Assembly (NCBI RefSeq): GCF_036567765.1
Contig: NZ_DATCTU010000036.1
Location: 45,010-109,009 of the forward strand
DNA length: 64,000 bases
Origin: Pseudobacteroides sp.
Lineage (GTDB): Bacteria; Bacillota; Clostridia; Acetivibrionales; DSM-2933
Direction: 5' to 3'
The notes beneath the pieces are model-generated. The model searched no databases, was not told where the DNA came from, and saw nothing but the letters and a program-made list of their open reading frames with translations. The translations under genes were made by a program, and so were the position numbers. Positions 63,572 to 64,000 of the stretch are shown piece by piece. Position 1 is the first letter of the stretch; every line of letters starts with the position of its first letter.

Positions 63572-64000
63572 TTACCACTTCCTGCCCCTGGATATGTCGT
63601 CCATCACAGTAGATTTCAAATCATACCAGAAAATCTGTCCATGGTATCTAAGCTCGTCATTGTACGGCGGTTGTTCTGAAAGCAGGTCGCTGTCTACAGG
63701 AAAGTTCTCTCCATATATGCTGCCCTTTCCCTGGGCCCAGCCATTTTCAAGCTTTGAGAATTCCAGTGTTTTTATGCCGCTTCCGTATTCCTTGTATCCT
63801 GTTATATCAAATACTACCAAAAGCTTGGTAAACCTGTTTTCATAACTTAATTCAGGAGTAGCACTATCTTTTTTAACTATCCTGGCATTATAGGGAATGA
63901 AATAGGAAAACTTCCATGTGTTGTAATCAGGCTTTGCTTTATCCGGCGTTATCATGCTGTCCCTGCTTAATGTGAAAAGTTTTGATTTATTGTAGTATTC
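63572..64000 (-). CDS. C-terminal part of an unknown protein
   Basis: The frame is open to the window edge and ends at 63572 (last ~142 residues). It is beta-rich and aromatic (WKFSYFIPYNARIV, LRYHGQIFWYDL), with no membrane segment in this part. The dockerin-PHP gene starts 82 bases downstream on the same strand, so they may share a transcript. Not recognised. Confidence 0.7.
   Translation of the reverse strand, partial: EYYNKSKLFTLSRDSMITPDKAKPDYNTWKFSYFIPYNARIVKKDSATPELSYENRFTKLLVVFDITGYKEYGSGIKTLEFSKLENGWAQGKGSIYGENFPVDSDLLSEQPPYNDELRYHGQIFWYDLKSTVMDDISRGRKW

Overview
The window is AT-rich DNA from an anaerobic, cellulosome-forming member of the Clostridia, most likely of the Acetivibrio / Clostridium thermocellum group. 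The signs are dockerin and type II cohesin modules with Thr/Pro linkers, an S-layer-homology (SLH) surface protein, a trimeric electron-bifurcating [FeFe]-hydrogenase, T-box control of valS and AGGAGG-type ribosome binding sites. The genus is inferred from family knowledge; no database search was run.

Layout. 1-6.1 kb: the 3' end of an alpha-glucan phosphorylase gene, an HD-domain protein, an acidic protein of unknown function, an LCP-family wall protein, a zinc-ribbon protein and an iron-sulfur aldo/keto reductase behind a highly structured leader. 6.1-15.2 kb is an extracellular scaffold region. It holds two secreted scaffoldins with the dockerin at the N-terminus followed by type II cohesins (the first is frameshifted), a membrane-anchored single-cohesin protein, and a 1346-residue multidomain SLH protein. 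15.5-24.1 kb is a hydrogenase region in two transcription units: hydCBA-type bifurcating hydrogenase genes, and upstream a sensory-type [FeFe]-hydrogenase with two DRTGG proteins, an anti-sigma-like ATPase and a PHP protein. Each unit has a sigma-A-like promoter overlapped or followed by a Rex-type palindrome, which suggests shared NADH/NAD+ control.

24-43 kb is mostly housekeeping: a stalk-domain secreted protein, a nucleoside kinase, a PIG-L deacetylase, prfC, TPR and SEC-C proteins, tRNA-His/Gln/Lys, nadE, a NifB-like radical SAM protein, an MMPL exporter, and valS behind a Val T-box that also covers a small membrane-protein gene. 43.3-47.9 kb holds a short inverted-repeat element, a dispersed hairpin repeat, and a signalling cluster (small membrane protein, membrane Ser/Thr kinase with an external NHL-like sensor, FHA protein, unknown protein). 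Its upstream regions carry regularly spaced direct repeats. 48-50.5 kb: argJ, cheW and an amidase-domain protein.

50.5-59 kb is the phosphate regulon: a four-repeat Pho box, pstSCAB-phoU-phoB-phoR, a degenerate receiver protein with its own candidate Pho box, and a second pstB. 59-64 kb: an esterase, a zinc-dependent phospholipase C-like protein, an SLH-domain gene remnant, a secreted PHP phosphoesterase carrying a dockerin, and the 3' end of a gene running off the window.

The most unusual content is the N-terminal-dockerin scaffoldin cluster with a membrane (not SLH) anchor, the dockerin-tagged PHP phosphoesterase, the paired Rex sites joining the sensory and bifurcating hydrogenases, the kinase cluster with repeat arrays, and a small family of hairpin repeats at 33.1, 36.7 and 43.5 kb.
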